Shown here: one piece after another, positions 9,515-18,595 of the stretch
How the letters are laid out: each line of letters starts with the position of its first letter
How positions within the stretch are numbered: position 1 is the stretch's first letter
Notes under the pieces: model-generated
What the model was told of the DNA's origin: nothing
What the model saw: the letters and a program-made list of their open reading frames with translations, nothing else
Database searches by the model: none
Made by a program: the position numbers and the translations under genes
Source: Rhizobium sp.
GTDB taxonomy: Bacteria > Pseudomonadota > Alphaproteobacteria > Rhizobiales > Rhizobiaceae
Assembly: GCA_019739215.1 (NCBI GenBank)
Contig: JAHHDR010000044.1
Coordinates: 62,001 to 126,000 of the forward strand
Length of the DNA: 64,000 nucleotides
Direction of reading: 5' to 3'

Positions 9515-11050
9515 ATGGTGAAGTACTCCGGCGGCGCATTGCTGCCGACGCTCGGAATCGATCGCGATTCATCGACGCCCATTGCTGCGCAACTGACCAG
9601 TGCCATCCGAGACGCGATCCTTTCCGGCGCTCTGGCGGCCGGGCAGCGCCTGCCCTCGAGCCGGACCCTGGCGCGCGATCAGAACGTGTCGCGGACCACG
9701 GCCATCGCCGTCTTCGACCAGCTCACCGCCGAAGGACTGATCACGTCGCGGGTGGGGGACGGCGCCTATGTCAGCGACGCGCTGACAGCCCACCGGCCCA
9801 GCATGACAACCGCCGCCGGCGCCGGCGACAGGGTCTTGCCGCAGCCGGCGCATCTCGCGCGGGTCACGCAGGGCGCATCGGGACAATATCTCACGCGGCT
9901 CGTCCATCCCGTGCAACCCCGCGCCTTCGTCACGGGAACGCCGGCCTACGAGGCATTCCCGGTGGCGCTCTGGGCGCGGCTGACGGCACGCTACTGGCGG
10001 GAATCCCGCGGGCTGGTGCTCGGCTATCCCGAGCCCAGCGGGCTGATGGCACTGCGCAAGGCGCTGTCTGCGCATCTGCGCGCCAATCGCGGCGTGGTCT
10101 GCGAGCCGGAGGAGATCTTCATCGTCAACGGCGCGCAAGAGGCGTTCAACCGGATCGGCAGCATCCTGCTCAATCCCGGCGATCCGGTCTGGTTCGAAAA
10201 CCCCGGCGCGATCGGCGCGCGCAACAGCCTGATCTCCTGCGGCGCACGGCTGGTTTCCGTTCCGATCGACAGGGAGGGTATCGATGTCGCGGCCGGGCTG
10301 AGGGCCGCGCCCGATTTCCGCCTGGCCTTCGTGACGCCTTCGCACCAGCATCCGACCGGCGTGACTATGAGCCTGGAGCGACGTTTCGAATTGCTCAACG
10401 CGGCCGACCAGGCGGGTGCATGGATCGTCGAGGACGATTACGACGGCGAGTTCTTCTATACCGGGCGGCCGCTGCCGACGCTGAAGAGCGTCGACAAGGC
10501 GGGGCGGGTCATCTATGTCGGCACCTTCAGCAAATCGCTGTTTCCGGCGCTCCGCCTGGGCTTCCTGGTCGCGCCGCCCGGGCTGGCGGAAGTCTTCGAT
10601 CGCATCGCCGGGGCGACCCTGCAGGGCGCGCCCAGCAACCAGCAGGCGGTCGTGGCGAGCTTCATCGAGGAGGGCCATTTCGCCTCGCATATCCGGCGCA
10701 TGCGCAAGCTCTATTCCGAACGGCAGGAGGTGCTGCTCGACTGTGCCGGCCAACGCCTGTCGGGCCTGTTGGACGTCGTCCGTTCCGAAAGCGGCATCCA
10801 GACGGTCGGCACGCTGGTCGGTCCGCTCGATGAGCAGGAGGTGACGGAGGCTGCGGCGGCGCGCGGCGTGATCGTGGCGCCGATCAACCGCTTCTGCCTT
10901 GAGCCGGTAGCGATGAAGGGCCTGGCGCTGGGCTTCAGTGCCTGCCCGCCCCGGGAGATCAGGGCGGGCGTGACGATCCTCGCCGAGGTTCTGGATCGAC
11001 TTGCGTCGACTTCCGGGGGCGAGAGGATCAGCGCGCGTCGGCGAGAATGA
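9515..11050 (+). CDS. MocR/GabR-family transcriptional regulator (GntR HTH fused to aminotransferase)
   Basis: 511 residues: an N-terminal GntR winged helix (about 15-85, with AGQRLPSSRTLA and VSRTTAIAVFDQL) joined to a class I aminotransferase fold. The PLP lysine is in GTFSKSLFP near 338 and the phosphate/aspartate region in EDDYDGEF. AGGGG lies 9 nt before the ATG at 9515; a TTG two codons upstream is possible. It is divergent from the amine catabolism operon and most likely controls it, with PLP or an amine-PLP adduct as effector. It ends convergent with, and overlapping by 23 bp, the GMC oxidoreductase gene. Confidence 0.93.
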   Translation: MVKYSGGALLPTLGIDRDSSTPIAAQLTSAIRDAILSGALAAGQRLPSSRTLARDQNVSRTTAIAVFDQLTAEGLITSRVGDGAYVSDALTAHRPSMTTAAGAGDRVLPQPAHLARVTQGASGQYLTRLVHPVQPRAFVTGTPAYEAFPVALWARLTARYWRESRGLVLGYPEPSGLMALRKALSAHLRANRGVVCEPEEIFIVNGAQEAFNRIGSILLNPGDPVWFENPGAIGARNSLISCGARLVSVPIDREGIDVAAGLRAAPDFRLAFVTPSHQHPTGVTMSLERRFELLNAADQAGAWIVEDDYDGEFFYTGRPLPTLKSVDKAGRVIYVGTFSKSLFPALRLGFLVAPPGLAEVFDRIAGATLQGAPSNQQAVVASFIEEGHFASHIRRMRKLYSERQEVLLDCAGQRLSGLLDVVRSESGIQTVGTLVGPLDEQEVTEAAAARGVIVAPINRFCLEPVAMKGLALGFSACPPREIRAGVTILAEVLDRLASTSGGERISARRRE

Positions 11051-12641
11051 AATCCGACGCCATTTCCCCGACCATGACCACCGCCGCATTGGTGTTGCCG
11101 GCGATCAGGCGCGGAAAGATGGAGGCATCGACGACGCGCAGGCCTGTGAGGCCATGGACGCGCAATCGTGAATCGACAACGCTGGTCGCCGGGTCCGGCC
11201 CCATGCCGCAGGTGCCTGACGCGTGGAACACCGAGCCGGCACGGTGGCGGATGTCCGCCTCGATCTCCGCCCGTGCCATGACACCTGCGCCGGGCCGGAG
11301 TTCCTCGGCGATCAGTTCCGCCATCGGCGACGTCGCCGCTAATCGCCGAAGGAAATAGGCCGCCTCGACCATTTCCTCCATGTCCTCGTCGGTCGACAGA
11401 TAGTTGGGCTGTATCTGCGGGGCCGCGAACGGATCGGCAGAGCGGATGCGGATGTGACCGCGGCTGGTCGGATGGCAGTTCGAAACGCCGACGAGAAAGC
11501 CCGGATAAGGGTCCGGCCGCAGCAACTGCCGCTTTCCGGGTACCGCCTTGATATAGCTGACCGGCGAGAAATAGAGCTGCATGTTGGGCCGGTCGCGCGC
11601 GGGGTCGGTGCGAAAGAAACCGCCGGCCTGGTTGACGCTGAGCGACAGCGGGCCGCTGCGCGCCAGGACATAGCGGATGCCGAGTGCGAGCTGGCTCCAC
11701 CATGGCCGCAGGATGTTGTTCAAGGTCGGCATCCGGGAGCGGTAGATATAGTCGAAGCCGAGATGGTCCTGCAGGTTGCGGCCGACCTGGTGCGATGCAT
11801 GGACGGTATCGATGCCGTGCGCGGCAAGAAGGCCGGGATCGCCGATGCCCGAGAGTTGCAGGAGTTGCGGCGAATTGACGGCCCCGGCCGAAAGGATCAC
11901 CTCGCGCCGCGCACGGATGGTCAGCAGTTTGCCGCCCCGGCGATACTCGACGCCGACGGCGCGCTTTCCTTCGAAAAGGATCCGGGTTGCCTGGGCATGG
12001 GTGAGGACCGTCAGGTTGGGGCGGCGCATGGCCGGTCGCAGATAGGCGGACGATGCCGAAGCCCGAATGCCCTTGCGCGTCGTGATCTGGTAGATGCCGA
12101 CCCCTTCCTGCGAGGCGCCGTTGAAGTCGGGGTTGGCGTCCAGCCCTGCGGCCCGGCCGGCAGCGAGAAAGCGATTGCAGAGAGGATGGACCAGGCGGCT
12201 GACATCGGCCACCGACAGCGGTCCGCCGCTGCCTCTCCATTCGTCGGCGCCGGCGAGATTGTCTTCCATCCGCCTGAAGACGGGAAGCACGTCGCGATAG
12301 GCCCAGCCGGGATTTCCGAGCGCTTCCCAGCCGTCATAGTCCTCGCGCTGGCCGCGGATGAACACCATGGCGTTGATCGAGCTCGAACCGCCCAGCACCC
12401 GGCCCCGCGGCCAGTAGATGCCCCGGCCCTCCAGAGACGGCTCCGGATCGGTTCGGTAGCGCCAGTTGAGACGGGGATGATGAAAGGACTTGCCGTAACC
12501 GATCGGCATGCGGACCCAGGGGTGCTGGTCGCTGCCGCCGGCCTCGATGACGGTGACACGGGTGTCCTCCCGAGCGCTCAGCCGGCCCGCCAGAACGCAC
12601 CCTGCCGATCCTGCCCCAACGATAAGGTAATCCGTTTCCAC
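11028..12641 (-). CDS. GMC-family FAD oxidoreductase (choline dehydrogenase-like)
   Basis: 537 residues from a GTG at 12641, chosen because GGAGAG precedes it and the ADP-binding motif YLIVGAGSAGCVLAG starts almost at once. GMC signature 1 is seen as WPRGRVLGGSSSINAM and the second as LSAGAVNSPQLLQLSGIG; the C-terminal active-site histidine is in SVFHASGTCGMGP. Such enzymes oxidise alcohols to aldehydes, choline being the best-known substrate. Its own leftward transcription and the 23-bp tail overlap with the MocR gene suggest a separate promoter. It is the last gene before the island boundary. Confidence 0.9.
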   Translation of the reverse strand: METDYLIVGAGSAGCVLAGRLSAREDTRVTVIEAGGSDQHPWVRMPIGYGKSFHHPRLNWRYRTDPEPSLEGRGIYWPRGRVLGGSSSINAMVFIRGQREDYDGWEALGNPGWAYRDVLPVFRRMEDNLAGADEWRGSGGPLSVADVSRLVHPLCNRFLAAGRAAGLDANPDFNGASQEGVGIYQITTRKGIRASASSAYLRPAMRRPNLTVLTHAQATRILFEGKRAVGVEYRRGGKLLTIRARREVILSAGAVNSPQLLQLSGIGDPGLLAAHGIDTVHASHQVGRNLQDHLGFDYIYRSRMPTLNNILRPWWSQLALGIRYVLARSGPLSLSVNQAGGFFRTDPARDRPNMQLYFSPVSYIKAVPGKRQLLRPDPYPGFLVGVSNCHPTSRGHIRIRSADPFAAPQIQPNYLSTDEDMEEMVEAAYFLRRLAATSPMAELIAEELRPGAGVMARAEIEADIRHRAGSVFHASGTCGMGPDPATSVVDSRLRVHGLTGLRVVDASIFPRLIAGNTNAAVVMVGEMASDFILADAR

Positions 12642-12969
12642 TTGCGCTTCTCTCCTGCAGGCCAGAATCCCGACCACGGGCTGTTCTAGCGGGTCGGCGA
12701 TGCAAGGGGATTGCCATTCTGATCTGTCGAGCATGCCACTGAGGCGGCGAGGCGCGATGCCTTGCGAAGGCTGCCCGATGGCGGTGTGCTAGAGATTAGG
12801 TGTTTTGAAAGTGGCGGAGAGGGTGGCCGCCAAATTATCAGGCAGATACAGATACGTTCGTCCAAAAAGCTAATAATATCAATATCATTTAAATGGCCGA
12901 TAGTGCAAGTTAGCCATTTACGTCCCGCACAAGCCAACATAAAATGATGGGCGAAATGTGGGGTAAGGC
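12642..12969. other. Intergenic junction region between core genes and the island
   Basis: No gene is supported. The stretch becomes AT-rich after about 12830, just beyond the 16-bp repeat listed separately, and runs up to the integrase start. Integrase arm-binding sites and its promoter are expected here but I cannot point to them. Confidence 0.5.
12811..12826. repeat. Left att site: 16-bp copy of the tRNA-Ser 3' end
   Basis: The sequence GTGGCGGAGAGGGTGG is identical, in the same orientation, to 56887-56902, where it encodes the CCA end, acceptor strand and part of the T stem of tRNA-Ser. A 16-bp displaced tRNA end 140 bp before an integrase gene is the expected trace of tRNA-targeted integration. 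Confidence 0.75.
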
Positions 12970-14163
12970 ATGGCAGGGATCAAAGCAGGAAAGCATAAAG
13001 AGAAGGCTCTAACCCCCCTCGGCATCAAGAATGCAACGAAGCCCGGTAAATACCCGGACGGAAATGGCTTATACCTTGTCGTCGATGTGAGCGGCGCGAA
13101 AAGGTGGCTTCTCCGCATCATGGTGCAGCACAAGCGTAGAGACATCGGATTGGGTGGGCTGAGTCTAGTGACCTTGGCAGAAGCCCGGGAAAAGGCGCTC
13201 GAGTACCGGAAACTTGCACGGGCTGGGGGCGATCCACTTGCGGCTAAACGGGCTGCTAAACGTGTGACGCCCACGTTCAAGGTGGCGGCCGCATCCGTGC
13301 ATGCCGAGCGCGAGGGAACTTGGAAAAACGCCAAGCATGGGCAGCAGTGGATCAATACGCTAACGACATACGCTTTCCCAGTCGTCGGCGACATTCGTGT
13401 GGATCGCATCGATACGCCGGACGTCCTACGCGTACTGTCTCCAATATGGATCAAGAAACCCGAGACAGCCCGTCGCGTGCGTCAGCGCATCGGAGCGGTC
13501 ATGGACTGGGCGAAGGCGGCAGGGCATCGAAGCGGCGACAATCCGGTAGAGGGCGTGACGCGGGGCCTGCCCAAGCAGCCCTCAAAGGACGGACATCACG
13601 AAGCGCTGCCGTATGTTGAGGTGCCGAAGTTCTTGGCCGGGATCAGGACGAGCAACTCAGGGGAGATTGCTAAACTCTCATTCGAGTTTTTGATCCTGAC
13701 CGCCACCCGCACGAGTGAGACGCTTCAGGCAGCATGGGACGAGGTCGATCTAGATCAAGAACTTTGGACCATACCCGAGGAGCGCATGAAGGCCGGGCGA
13801 CCCCATCGGGTGCCACTGAGTGCGCGATGCATGGAGATCTTGCGTCTGGCCAAGGAACTATCTGCCGGTAGCCATCTCGTTTTCCCGGGGCGAAGCGTCG
13901 ACAAGCCGCAGTCCAACATGGTGTTTCTGAAAATGATCCGAACGATGGAGGCGCCAACGACTGCCCATGGTTTCCGGTCGTCGTTTCGGGACTGGGCGGC
14001 CGAGACAACCGCGTATCCTCGCGAACTGGCTGAAATGGCGCTCGCGCACACTATCGAAAACAAGGTTGAAGCAGCATATCGTCGTGGCGACCTTCTTGAG
14101 AAGCGCCGGGAAATGATGGCCGAATGGGCGCTATATATTACCAAGCCTGCAAGGGAGTCGTGA
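12970..14163 (+). CDS. Tyrosine recombinase, P4-type island integrase (DUF4102 N-terminus)
   Basis: 397 residues. The N-terminal arm-binding domain has the GNGLYLVVDVSGAKRWLLR pattern of DUF4102; a SAM-like core-binding domain follows at about 105-200. Catalytic residues are R247 (ATRTSE), H333 and R336 (AHGFRSSFRDW), H360 (ALAHTIENK) and the nucleophile Y370 (EAAYRR). All are present, so the enzyme should be active. It lies 143 bp inside the left att repeat and reads into the island. Such integrases usually insert at the 3' end of tRNA genes, in agreement with the repeat. Strange for this class: it sits at the end far from the intact tRNA gene. Confidence 0.93.
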   Translation: MAGIKAGKHKEKALTPLGIKNATKPGKYPDGNGLYLVVDVSGAKRWLLRIMVQHKRRDIGLGGLSLVTLAEAREKALEYRKLARAGGDPLAAKRAAKRVTPTFKVAAASVHAEREGTWKNAKHGQQWINTLTTYAFPVVGDIRVDRIDTPDVLRVLSPIWIKKPETARRVRQRIGAVMDWAKAAGHRSGDNPVEGVTRGLPKQPSKDGHHEALPYVEVPKFLAGIRTSNSGEIAKLSFEFLILTATRTSETLQAAWDEVDLDQELWTIPEERMKAGRPHRVPLSARCMEILRLAKELSAGSHLVFPGRSVDKPQSNMVFLKMIRTMEAPTTAHGFRSSFRDWAAETTAYPRELAEMALAHTIENKVEAAYRRGDLLEKRREMMAEWALYITKPARES

Positions 14164-14164
14164 G

Positions 14165-14854
14165 TTGATACCGCAGATAAGCGCCGACATTACCGACACC
14201 CTCTTTCCAGACAGGGAGGGTGGTAAACGCATGCTGCGTACCGCCTATGGATTGCTTGAAGCTCATTATAGACAACGGGTAAAAACCACAACGCGCCGTG
14301 AAACGGCTATTCTTCTCAAAGAGCTCGGCTACATCTATGGCGGCTATTTCAACTCCCTTAAGATGCGATCAAAGAGTCGCCGATCGAATTATCCAATTGT
14401 GAAGGCAGCCGAAAAGCATATCTTGGCATCCATCGCCCATTTAGATGCGGTTCCTAGCGAGTTTTGGATATACTACAGGAATGCGAATAGATTAAAAACC
14501 AAATCAGCGCCCGATAATGCAATAAAATATCTTCGAGAGGCATATTTATTTTGCAAATCAATGACCGATTATGGCAATAATCGCGGAAGAAAAGAGAAGG
14601 ATATTGAAAAGCACTTTATCAGAAAGATAACTTTTCTTTACCAAGGCTGGCTCACGCGAGAGCTTTCGTCCGGTCGAATTGCACCGCACCCCAAGAATGC
14701 CGCGATGGGCTTGATACAGGGTTTGTCTTCTCGCGATCTGTCGGCCATCGCCGCGGTGGCTAGAATCTTGGATCGCGCCATCTCGACAAGGCTTGTGAAG
14801 TCCAGCCTCATTCAAAGTCGAGGAGAATCGACAAAAATGGTTCGGGTTTCGTAG
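14165..14854 (+). CDS. Hypothetical island protein, AT-rich
   Basis: About 229 residues from a TTG directly after the integrase stop; an ATG at 14231 is the alternative start. I recognise no domain. The product is basic (many Lys and Arg, e.g. MRSKSRRSN) with predicted helices and no membrane segment. Base composition is clearly lower in GC than the flanking core genes, which fits horizontal transfer. Its tight spacing to the integrase suggests co-transcription. Confidence 0.55.
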   Translation: MIPQISADITDTLFPDREGGKRMLRTAYGLLEAHYRQRVKTTTRRETAILLKELGYIYGGYFNSLKMRSKSRRSNYPIVKAAEKHILASIAHLDAVPSEFWIYYRNANRLKTKSAPDNAIKYLREAYLFCKSMTDYGNNRGRKEKDIEKHFIRKITFLYQGWLTRELSSGRIAPHPKNAAMGLIQGLSSRDLSAIAAVARILDRAISTRLVKSSLIQSRGESTKMVRVS

Positions 14855-14935
14855 GCATTTTTGTACTTCAATCTTGTGGTACGTCCCGCGAAACTGAGAA
14901 TAGTAGAGGGCACCCGACGAAAGGAGCGGGTGCCC

Positions 14936-15280
14936 ATGAAGAGAGTAAGAATTGTAAAATCTAGTGCAGCCTCAACAGCCCTACAGACTATGCCCCATGA
15001 AGTTGGTGGCGATGATCACCCCGCTTATGGAGGAAATGTCGCAACACATGTTCCGGAGGTTTGTCACGCATTTCCCACAGAAGGATATGTTCGACTTTCA
15101 TCGATTTTAGCCCCAAAGGGCCCGCTTCCCATCAGCCGGTCAGGTTTTCTAGCCGGGGTACGTGCCGGAAAATTTCCTGCCGCACGGGCGATATCGCCGA
15201 AGGTTCGTGTCTGGCATGCCAAAGACATAATTCGGCTCTTGGCGCGGATCAACGAGGGAGAGTTCGATGAAAATACCTAA
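14936..15280 (+). CDS. AlpA-family DNA-binding regulator / excisionase-like protein
   Basis: 114 residues from the ATG at 14936, preceded by AAAGGAG. The C-terminal half has the MerR/AlpA-like helix-turn-helix pattern: YVRLSSIL, PISRSGFLAGVRAGKFP and VRVWHAKDIIRLL. AlpA proteins regulate integrase genes or act as recombination directionality factors in P4-like elements, which fits its place two genes after the integrase. The N-terminal 50 residues are unstructured. It overlaps the next gene by 14 nt. Confidence 0.7.
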   Translation: MKRVRIVKSSAASTALQTMPHEVGGDDHPAYGGNVATHVPEVCHAFPTEGYVRLSSILAPKGPLPISRSGFLAGVRAGKFPAARAISPKVRVWHAKDIIRLLARINEGEFDENT

Positions 15281-15890
15281 GCTCGAAGACTTTCTTGCCT
15301 CCCGTCAGATCGGCCAACTCTTGGATTTGTTGAGTTCGGAAGCTGCGAAGTCAGAACGCATCAGCGGCAAACGAGCGCAACAGTCGATGGTCATGGCCTA
15401 TAGAATAGCACTCGTTGCCCGAGAGGACAGTGACGTCTGGGCGGATATTTGCGCACATCCAGCATGGCAAGACTTCCGCCGCCCACCAAAGCAATCGGAC
15501 CAAGCGCATCCGCTTCAATCGGTCATTCGCCTGAGTGTCGGATTTCGGTCTCGAAATGCAACCAGTATCAGTTCGGTGCGGTATCGTGCACTCAATCCGC
15601 TCTTTGAACAGCAGGTACCCGCAAAGCTAGTCAGATCGCTGCTCAAGGAGCACGGCGGTGCCGAAGGACTCATCCAGTATCACAAGCAAGTCAAAACTGC
15701 AGAAAAGGAGAATCCATATCCTGACGCAGCTAGGCTGCTGGTTACAGGCAAGGACTCATCCAAGCTAATGGAAGAGATGTATTCGGCGGCGTACATAGAA
15801 GTCAAAATTACCGGTGTAGACATCCACGGCGTTCATGCGACGCTTATAAAGATACGCCCGCAGATACCGTGGCCGCCTGAATCGTTGTAA
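15267..15890 (+). CDS. Hypothetical island protein
   Basis: 207 residues, start overlapping the AlpA-like gene by 14 nt, so the two are probably translated together. No domain recognised; mostly helical, soluble, without signal peptide. It is followed by the hairpin and then the HUH-type Rep gene, so a role in replication or maintenance of the element is possible but unproven. Confidence 0.6.
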   Translation: MKIPKLEDFLASRQIGQLLDLLSSEAAKSERISGKRAQQSMVMAYRIALVAREDSDVWADICAHPAWQDFRRPPKQSDQAHPLQSVIRLSVGFRSRNATSISSVRYRALNPLFEQQVPAKLVRSLLKEHGGAEGLIQYHKQVKTAEKENPYPDAARLLVTGKDSSKLMEEMYSAAYIEVKITGVDIHGVHATLIKIRPQIPWPPESL

Positions 15891-15931
15891 CGCACCAAAA
15901 CACACTTGAAAATTTAACGTGAACCCAACTC

Positions 15932-15973
15932 GGCAGGCGAGCCTCGCCCGACTACAGCGAAGCTTCGCCTGCC
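15932..15973. promoter_or_regulatory. Long imperfect hairpin upstream of the Rep-like gene, candidate replication origin
   Basis: GGCAGGCGA (15932-15940) pairs with TCGCCTGCC (15965-15973), and the inner parts CCTCGC and GCGAAG extend the stem around a loop of about nine bases. It ends 12 bp before the ATG of a gene with all three rolling-circle Rep motifs. Such origins are typically hairpins beside the rep gene. There is no T-run, so a terminator is less likely; it could also be an operator. Confidence 0.45.
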
Positions 15974-15985
15974 AATGGAGACGTC

Positions 15986-16906
15986 ATGGCTCGGCCAATT
16001 ACCAATATGGCTCGATTTGTTGAGGCGCACCTGGAACTTGGCGGCAAGCTGAATGAGTACATATTGACCGGCAGAGGGCGCGAAAAGTTGAATGACGAAG
16101 CCCGGGAGAACCTTCGCGACAGGTCGGCAAAGTCGCTTAAAGCGACTAATCCTCGAGCTCGCATCGCCTTTGTCGAGGCCTTAGATCGGGAGCTATCGCA
16201 ATACTTCGATCAAGGCGAAAGCCCCGACAAGCTGTTCTGGGTCACAATCACTCCACGCGCTTGGGCGTGCCCGCACATCATCGCAGACCAGTTTGATAAC
16301 CGTAATGCCAGAAGAGACCTTATCAGCCTGTTACAAGGGCTCTCTTACGTCGGGATGATCGATGCCGCCTTCTACGGAAACAAAACGGCTTCGGCATGGG
16401 ATCGATCGACCAACGGATATGTCCACTCGCAGATCATGTCGTTTCATGCCCACCTGTTAGTCTGGGGCCGTGATGTGACGTATATGGAAGGGCTAAGGGA
16501 TGCTCACAATCTCTTCGTTCCTAGCCTATTTCCCGGACACGACTCGTTTTTCTTTCGCGCCATCACGCCATCAAAAGCCCGCGAGAAGGCTTTTTATATG
16601 GCCAAGGCTCCGCTTAAGGAGATGCGAATTCAAAAGAAGACTGCGCCTGTCGAAATAGCAAATTCCGAAACCGGCGAATTCTTTGAAATGCCGCGCCCAA
16701 GGGTCCGCTCTAGAAAAGGGGGGTTAAGACAGGGCGATGCGTGCAAGATCCACAATGCGCTTTCTCGATTTTCGATCCCAGACTTCGCCTTAGCCCACGG
16801 CGCTGGACGGCGGATCATGCGCCTTTCCATTGAATCTGCACAACAGAGACTACAGCGCGAAGACGACGAGCAAAGGCAAGAGATCTCAAGGCTGCTACGC
16901 CTATAG
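15986..16906 (+). CDS. Putative HUH endonuclease, rolling-circle replication initiator-like
   Basis: 306 residues. Three motifs occur in the right order for rolling-circle Rep proteins: FWVTIT (84-89, like FLTLT), FHAHLLVWG (H154 and H156, the HUH metal site) and FYMAKAPLKE (Y204 and K207, the YxxK catalytic tyrosine motif). The order and spacing are what is known for Rep superfamily enzymes; the rest of the sequence is not one I recognise. It follows a hairpin and sits in the integrase/AlpA module, so it may replicate the excised island or act as a relaxase-like nickase. A strong terminator follows. Confidence 0.65.
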   Translation: MARPITNMARFVEAHLELGGKLNEYILTGRGREKLNDEARENLRDRSAKSLKATNPRARIAFVEALDRELSQYFDQGESPDKLFWVTITPRAWACPHIIADQFDNRNARRDLISLLQGLSYVGMIDAAFYGNKTASAWDRSTNGYVHSQIMSFHAHLLVWGRDVTYMEGLRDAHNLFVPSLFPGHDSFFFRAITPSKAREKAFYMAKAPLKEMRIQKKTAPVEIANSETGEFFEMPRPRVRSRKGGLRQGDACKIHNALSRFSIPDFALAHGAGRRIMRLSIESAQQRLQREDDEQRQEISRLLRL

Positions 16907-17016
16907 AAACTTGGCGAAAAGCTCTAAGTTGTTGACAAATAAGACATTTCTTGATAATTGTGTAGCTGCAAGCATCGCGACGGCCACAACATCGTGGCGC
17001 GTCAGCGTTGATAACC

Positions 17017-17042
17017 AAGAGCCCCCGCCGGGGCTCTTTTTT
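17017..17042 (+). terminator. Rho-independent terminator
   Basis: A 9-bp perfect stem AAGAGCCCC/GGGGCTCTT with a four-base loop runs straight into six T residues. It ends the integrase-to-Rep transcript. Confidence 0.9.
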
Positions 17043-17055
17043 GTTGGAGCCACGT

Positions 17056-17760
17056 ATGAACCTGCACTCAATCCATACCCCCAAACCGGTCAGCCTTGCC
17101 CCGCTGTCGATCCTCGGAACGAGACTAGCGCAACAGCCCGACGCCATCACACCGAGATCGGTGACGAAGCCTGCTTCCGCAGCCCCACATATTATCCTCG
17201 TAGGCCGCGACGATCGCGACAAAGCCCATGCATCGTGGTTCCCTGAAACCAGCGCCGAGGCGGCGCGACGAGCGGCGGAACGTATGGGTATGCATGCCAT
17301 CGCGGTGACCGCGTCGATCCAGGAAATTGCAGACAAGCTACCGGCTGGCAAACTCTTCGAAAGCGGGCTGGCCTTCGTGCCCTTCGTCAAGCGCGAGGTA
17401 TTCGACACGCTGATGGCCGATGTGCCTCCCGAAGAGCAGGCACGGGTCGAACAGGCGCGGCTCGCACTCGCCTCGGAAAAAGCGGCAAAGAAAGCCAGCG
17501 AAGACTCCGACGGCGGCGACGATATCGAACTTCCTCCGCTGAAGCCCACGCAGCTGCCGCCCGACTGGTCGAAGATCAAAGTCGGCAGCGTCGTGCTGGC
17601 TTCGGATCGGCAGTCCGATGGCTGGTGGGAGGCATTGGTCGAAGCCGAGAAGGACGACAACATGCTTGTGCTTCGTTGGCGCCAGTCGCCCGAAATGGAC
17701 CCCTTCCTGCGCAAGGTCGATCAGGTCGCTTTGCTTCCGACTGCCTACCGGGGCGGTTGA
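17056..17760 (+). CDS. Conserved hypothetical plasmid/island protein
   Basis: 234 residues from the ATG at 17056. The middle (residues about 45-85) looks like an HIILVGRDDRDKAHASWF-type segment with an alpha/beta pattern; an acidic linker follows; the end (IKVGSVVLAS, GWWEALVEAE, VLRWRQ) resembles a small beta-barrel of Tudor/SH3 type. It is followed after 4 bp by the DUF3768 gene, a pairing typical of alphaproteobacterial plasmids and islands. No function is known to me. Confidence 0.7.
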   Translation: MNLHSIHTPKPVSLAPLSILGTRLAQQPDAITPRSVTKPASAAPHIILVGRDDRDKAHASWFPETSAEAARRAAERMGMHAIAVTASIQEIADKLPAGKLFESGLAFVPFVKREVFDTLMADVPPEEQARVEQARLALASEKAAKKASEDSDGGDDIELPPLKPTQLPPDWSKIKVGSVVLASDRQSDGWWEALVEAEKDDNMLVLRWRQSPEMDPFLRKVDQVALLPTAYRGG

Positions 17761-17764
17761 GGTG

Positions 17765-18142
17765 ATGGCGGTGTTCGAGATGGACCGGCGCATTGCGATG
17801 GCAAGTCAGGCGGACATGGACAAGGCCGAGCGCACGCGCACCCTCAACGATGCGTTTCGGCGCGATCCTCGACAGGGTGGCGTCGTGTTGACGACGGGCG
17901 TCGGCAGCCTGTCGCCCGATCAGCTGGCGGCGCTCTTGGCGGCGATACGAAACTTCGCTGACTTCACGGCGGAGAACGACCCTTACGAGGAGCACGACTT
18001 CGCTGCCGTCACGGTCGACGGCGAGCGGTACCTGTTCAAGATCGACTACTACGACCTTGACCTGCGCTACGGCTCGCCGGATCCGAGTGACCCTGCCTTC
18101 ACCCAGCGGGTGATGACGGTAATGCGGGCGGACGAATACTGA
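17765..18142 (+). CDS. DUF3768 domain protein
   Basis: 125 residues. The whole C-terminal part matches the DUF3768 pattern: LNDAFRR, GGVVLTTGVGSL, FTAENDPYEEHDFAAV and FKIDYYDLDLRYGSPDP. These small acidic proteins are widespread on alphaproteobacterial plasmids and integrative elements; the function is unknown. The ATG at 17765 and one at 17798 are both possible. It follows the previous gene by 4 bp. Confidence 0.85.
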   Translation: MAVFEMDRRIAMASQADMDKAERTRTLNDAFRRDPRQGGVVLTTGVGSLSPDQLAALLAAIRNFADFTAENDPYEEHDFAAVTVDGERYLFKIDYYDLDLRYGSPDPSDPAFTQRVMTVMRADEY

Positions 18143-18194
18143 TGCGGGCCGCGTTTCCAAGAACGGAGCATGGGCGATTAGTCGTCGCCCGTAC

Positions 18195-18473
18195 TCACCC
18201 CACCGGCTTTGCTGCCTTTGGCTTACGGCCGCTCTTGAGCGCTGCGGGCCTCGCGGCGTCGGGGCCGGGGTCGATGAACAGATCAGACACCGGTGCGCCC
18301 AGCACCCCTGCCATCGCCTCGAGGGTAGAGACCGTGACGTTCTCCTGCCCGCGTTCGACCCGGCCGACATATGCCCGGTCGATATTCGCCTGCAACGCCA
18401 GCCGTTCCTGCGAAAGGCCCAAAGCCACCCTCAGGCGCCGCAGATTGAAGCCGATGATTTGCCGGGTGTCCAT
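18195..18473 (-). CDS. XRE-family helix-turn-helix regulator
   Basis: 92 residues, almost entirely one Cro/C1-type HTH domain: FNLRRLRVALGLSQERLA, DRAYVGRVERGQENVTV and LEAMAGVLGAPVSDLF. The tail is rich in Lys, Ala and Pro. Convergent with DUF3768. Small XRE proteins of this type are common on rhizobial islands as stand-alone repressors; its targets are not visible. Confidence 0.9.
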   Translation of the reverse strand: MDTRQIIGFNLRRLRVALGLSQERLALQANIDRAYVGRVERGQENVTVSTLEAMAGVLGAPVSDLFIDPGPDAARPAALKSGRKPKAAKPVG

Positions 18474-18595
18474 GATCGGGACAAGGCCATATTCGCGGCT
18501 TGCTTATCGACGGACTGTAGATCCCTGAAACGAATCATGCCAACAACCTTAAATCGACATGCACCGTGCGGGACGCGCGAGTGCGGGAGGAAATT

